Assembly (NCBI RefSeq): GCF_018736105.1
Contig: NZ_CP076135.1
Coordinates: 5,206,001-5,270,000 of the forward strand
Source of the DNA: Bradyrhizobium sediminis
Lineage (GTDB): Bacteria; Pseudomonadota; Alphaproteobacteria; Rhizobiales; Xanthobacteraceae
Length of the DNA: 64,000 nucleotides
Direction: 5' to 3'
Below are positions 63,140 through 64,000 of this stretch, piece after piece. The notes under the pieces were generated by a model that saw only the letters and a list, made by a program, of their open reading frames with translations, was not told where the DNA came from and searched no databases. Numbering within the stretch: the stretch's first letter is position 1; every line of letters begins with the position of its first letter. A program made the position numbers and the translations under genes.

Positions 63140-64000
63140 CTACCGCGTGCCGAAGGTGGTGGCGCCGAACAGCGCTTTTTGCGTCGCGGGCTGCGAGCGC
63201 CAGTATTGCGGAGGTGCGGCGACCTCACCGCCGAGCTCGGCGGCGGCGTGCCAGCCCCAGCGCGGGTCGTAGAGCATGCCGCGGGCGAGCGCGACCATGT
63301 CGGCCTTGCCGGAGGCTATGATGTCCTCGGCCTGCCTCGCTTCGGTGATCAGACCGACCGCGATGGTGGTGAGGGAGGTTGCTTGTTTCACCGCCTGCGC
63401 CAGCGGCACCTGGTAGCCGGGACCGAGCGGAATCTTCTGCAATGGCGACACGCCGCCGGAGGAGACGTCGATCCAGTCGAGGCCGCGCTTCTTGAGCTCG
63501 AGGGCAAATTCGATGGTCTGCGGCAGATCCCAGCCGCCCTCGACCCAGTCGGTCGCCGAGACCCGCAGGCCGACCGGCTTGCTCGCCGGAAACGCCGCGC
63601 GCACCGCCTCGAACACTTCGAGCGGGAAGCGCATCCGGTTCTGCAGCGAGCCGCCATATTCGTCGCCGCGCTTGTTCGATATCGGCGACAGGAACTGGTG
63701 CAGGAGATAGCCGTGCGCGCAATGCACTTCCAGCGCGTCGATGCCGAGCCGCTCGGCGCGCCTGGCCGCCGCCATGAAAGCCTCGCGCACGCGCTTCAGC
63801 CCCGCCGCATCGAACGCGCGCGGCGGTGTCTCGGTTTCCTTGTGCGGCACCGCGGAGGGACCCTCGGCCTGCCAGCCGCCTTCGGAAACAGGGATCAGCT
63901 GGCCGCCATCCCACGGCGTGTGGCTCGAGGCCTTGCGGCCGGCATGGGCGAGCTGCATCGCGACCGCGGTCTTCGAATGCTTGCGCACCGAGGCCAGGAT
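63140..64000 (-). CDS. NADH:flavin oxidoreductase, Old Yellow Enzyme family (YqjM/XenA-like), N-terminal part outside window
   Basis: The 286 residues present cover the C-terminal three quarters of a TIM-barrel flavoenzyme. They include VAMQLAHAGRKASS (the substrate-binding His and Arg region of the YqjM class), DALEVHCAHGYLLHQFLSP with GGSLQNRMRFPLEV (FMN binding), VGLRVSATDWVEGG and MVALARGMLYDPRW (FMN phosphate site). It reduces activated C=C bonds with NAD(P)H. Family members have about 365 residues, so roughly 80 lie past base 64000. The reading frame is open to the window end. Confidence 0.92.
   Translation of the reverse strand: MLASVRKHSKTAVAMQLAHAGRKASSHTPWDGGQLIPVSEGGWQAEGPSAVPHKETETPPRAFDAAGLKRVREAFMAAARRAERLGIDALEVHCAHGYLLHQFLSPISNKRGDEYGGSLQNRMRFPLEVFEAVRAAFPASKPVGLRVSATDWVEGGWDLPQTIEFALELKKRGLDWIDVSSGGVSPLQKIPLGPGYQVPLAQAVKQATSLTTIAVGLITEARQAEDIIASGKADMVALARGMLYDPRWGWHAAAELGGEVAAPPQYWRSQPATQKALFGATTFGTR

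Noticed and set aside
60826..63228. 800-residue minus-strand open frame spanning the chemoreceptor and aroQ genes
   Set aside because: It runs antisense through two well-supported genes and through a palindromic repeat. It has no recognisable domain.

Overview
The window is high-GC alphaproteobacterial chromosome, most likely Bradyrhizobium, Rhodopseudomonas, Afipia or a close relative. The signs are CarD, FdxA, an S4 protein and a SUV3-type helicase in a row, many CoA-thioester catabolic genes with periplasmic binding proteins, at least four families of short palindromic repeats, and one long dispersed repeat that I recognise from this family. No rRNA, CRISPR array, intact insertion sequence or integrase is visible. 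There is one intact tRNA gene.

Layout. 1-2863: an RND efflux permease (cut by the window start) and its lipoprotein adaptor. 3074-4224: two secreted proteins built from a Cys-rich GLG1-type repeat. 4276-12061: an aromatic-acid region that reads as a gentisate hub. It holds an IclR regulator, an acyl-CoA thioesterase, a salicylyl-CoA-type flavin hydroxylase, an aryl-CoA ligase, a 3-hydroxybenzoate-6-hydroxylase-type enzyme, a MarR regulator, a zeta-GST isomerase and gentisate 1,2-dioxygenase. 12346-14802: a large membrane protein with a spermidine-synthase-like domain. 14765-18965: an ABC uptake operon with a flavoprotein. 19061-24889: single housekeeping or catabolic genes (ketopantoate reductase family, LTxxQ protein, SDR, enoyl-CoA hydratase, rhodanese, hydrolase).

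24895-29324: tRNA-Arg(CCT) and a degenerate copy of its 5' half bracket about 4.3 kb. Inside are two unrecognised or poorly known genes with AT-richer surroundings, plus an orphan Bug-type binding protein, a cupin and an RraA-like protein. 29518-34205: a PAS-PAS-GGDEF-EAL protein and small envelope or secreted proteins. 34325-43785: acyl-CoA catabolism (SDR, two acyl-CoA dehydrogenases, two enoyl-CoA hydratases, an ADP-forming acyl-CoA synthetase, a VOC protein and a Liv-type binding protein). 44137-54765: a VOC protein, a nuclease-like protein, an M48 protease and a conserved core block carD-fdxA-S4-helicase-DUF3108-rpmB.

54883-58403: a two-gene operon of an OLD-family ATPase/TOPRIM nuclease and a UvrD-like helicase, the architecture of the Gabija anti-phage system. 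It is inserted between rpmB and a DUF2235 hydrolase gene. 59877-60789: a gene-free stretch of repeats, including an element that can fold into a three-way junction. 60790-64000: a chemoreceptor, aroQ and an Old Yellow Enzyme family reductase (cut by the window end).

The most coherent systems are the gentisate hub, where two chemically different upper routes appear to meet at one ring-cleavage enzyme, and the Gabija-type defence pair. All functional calls rest on reading motifs and context by eye; no database search was run.
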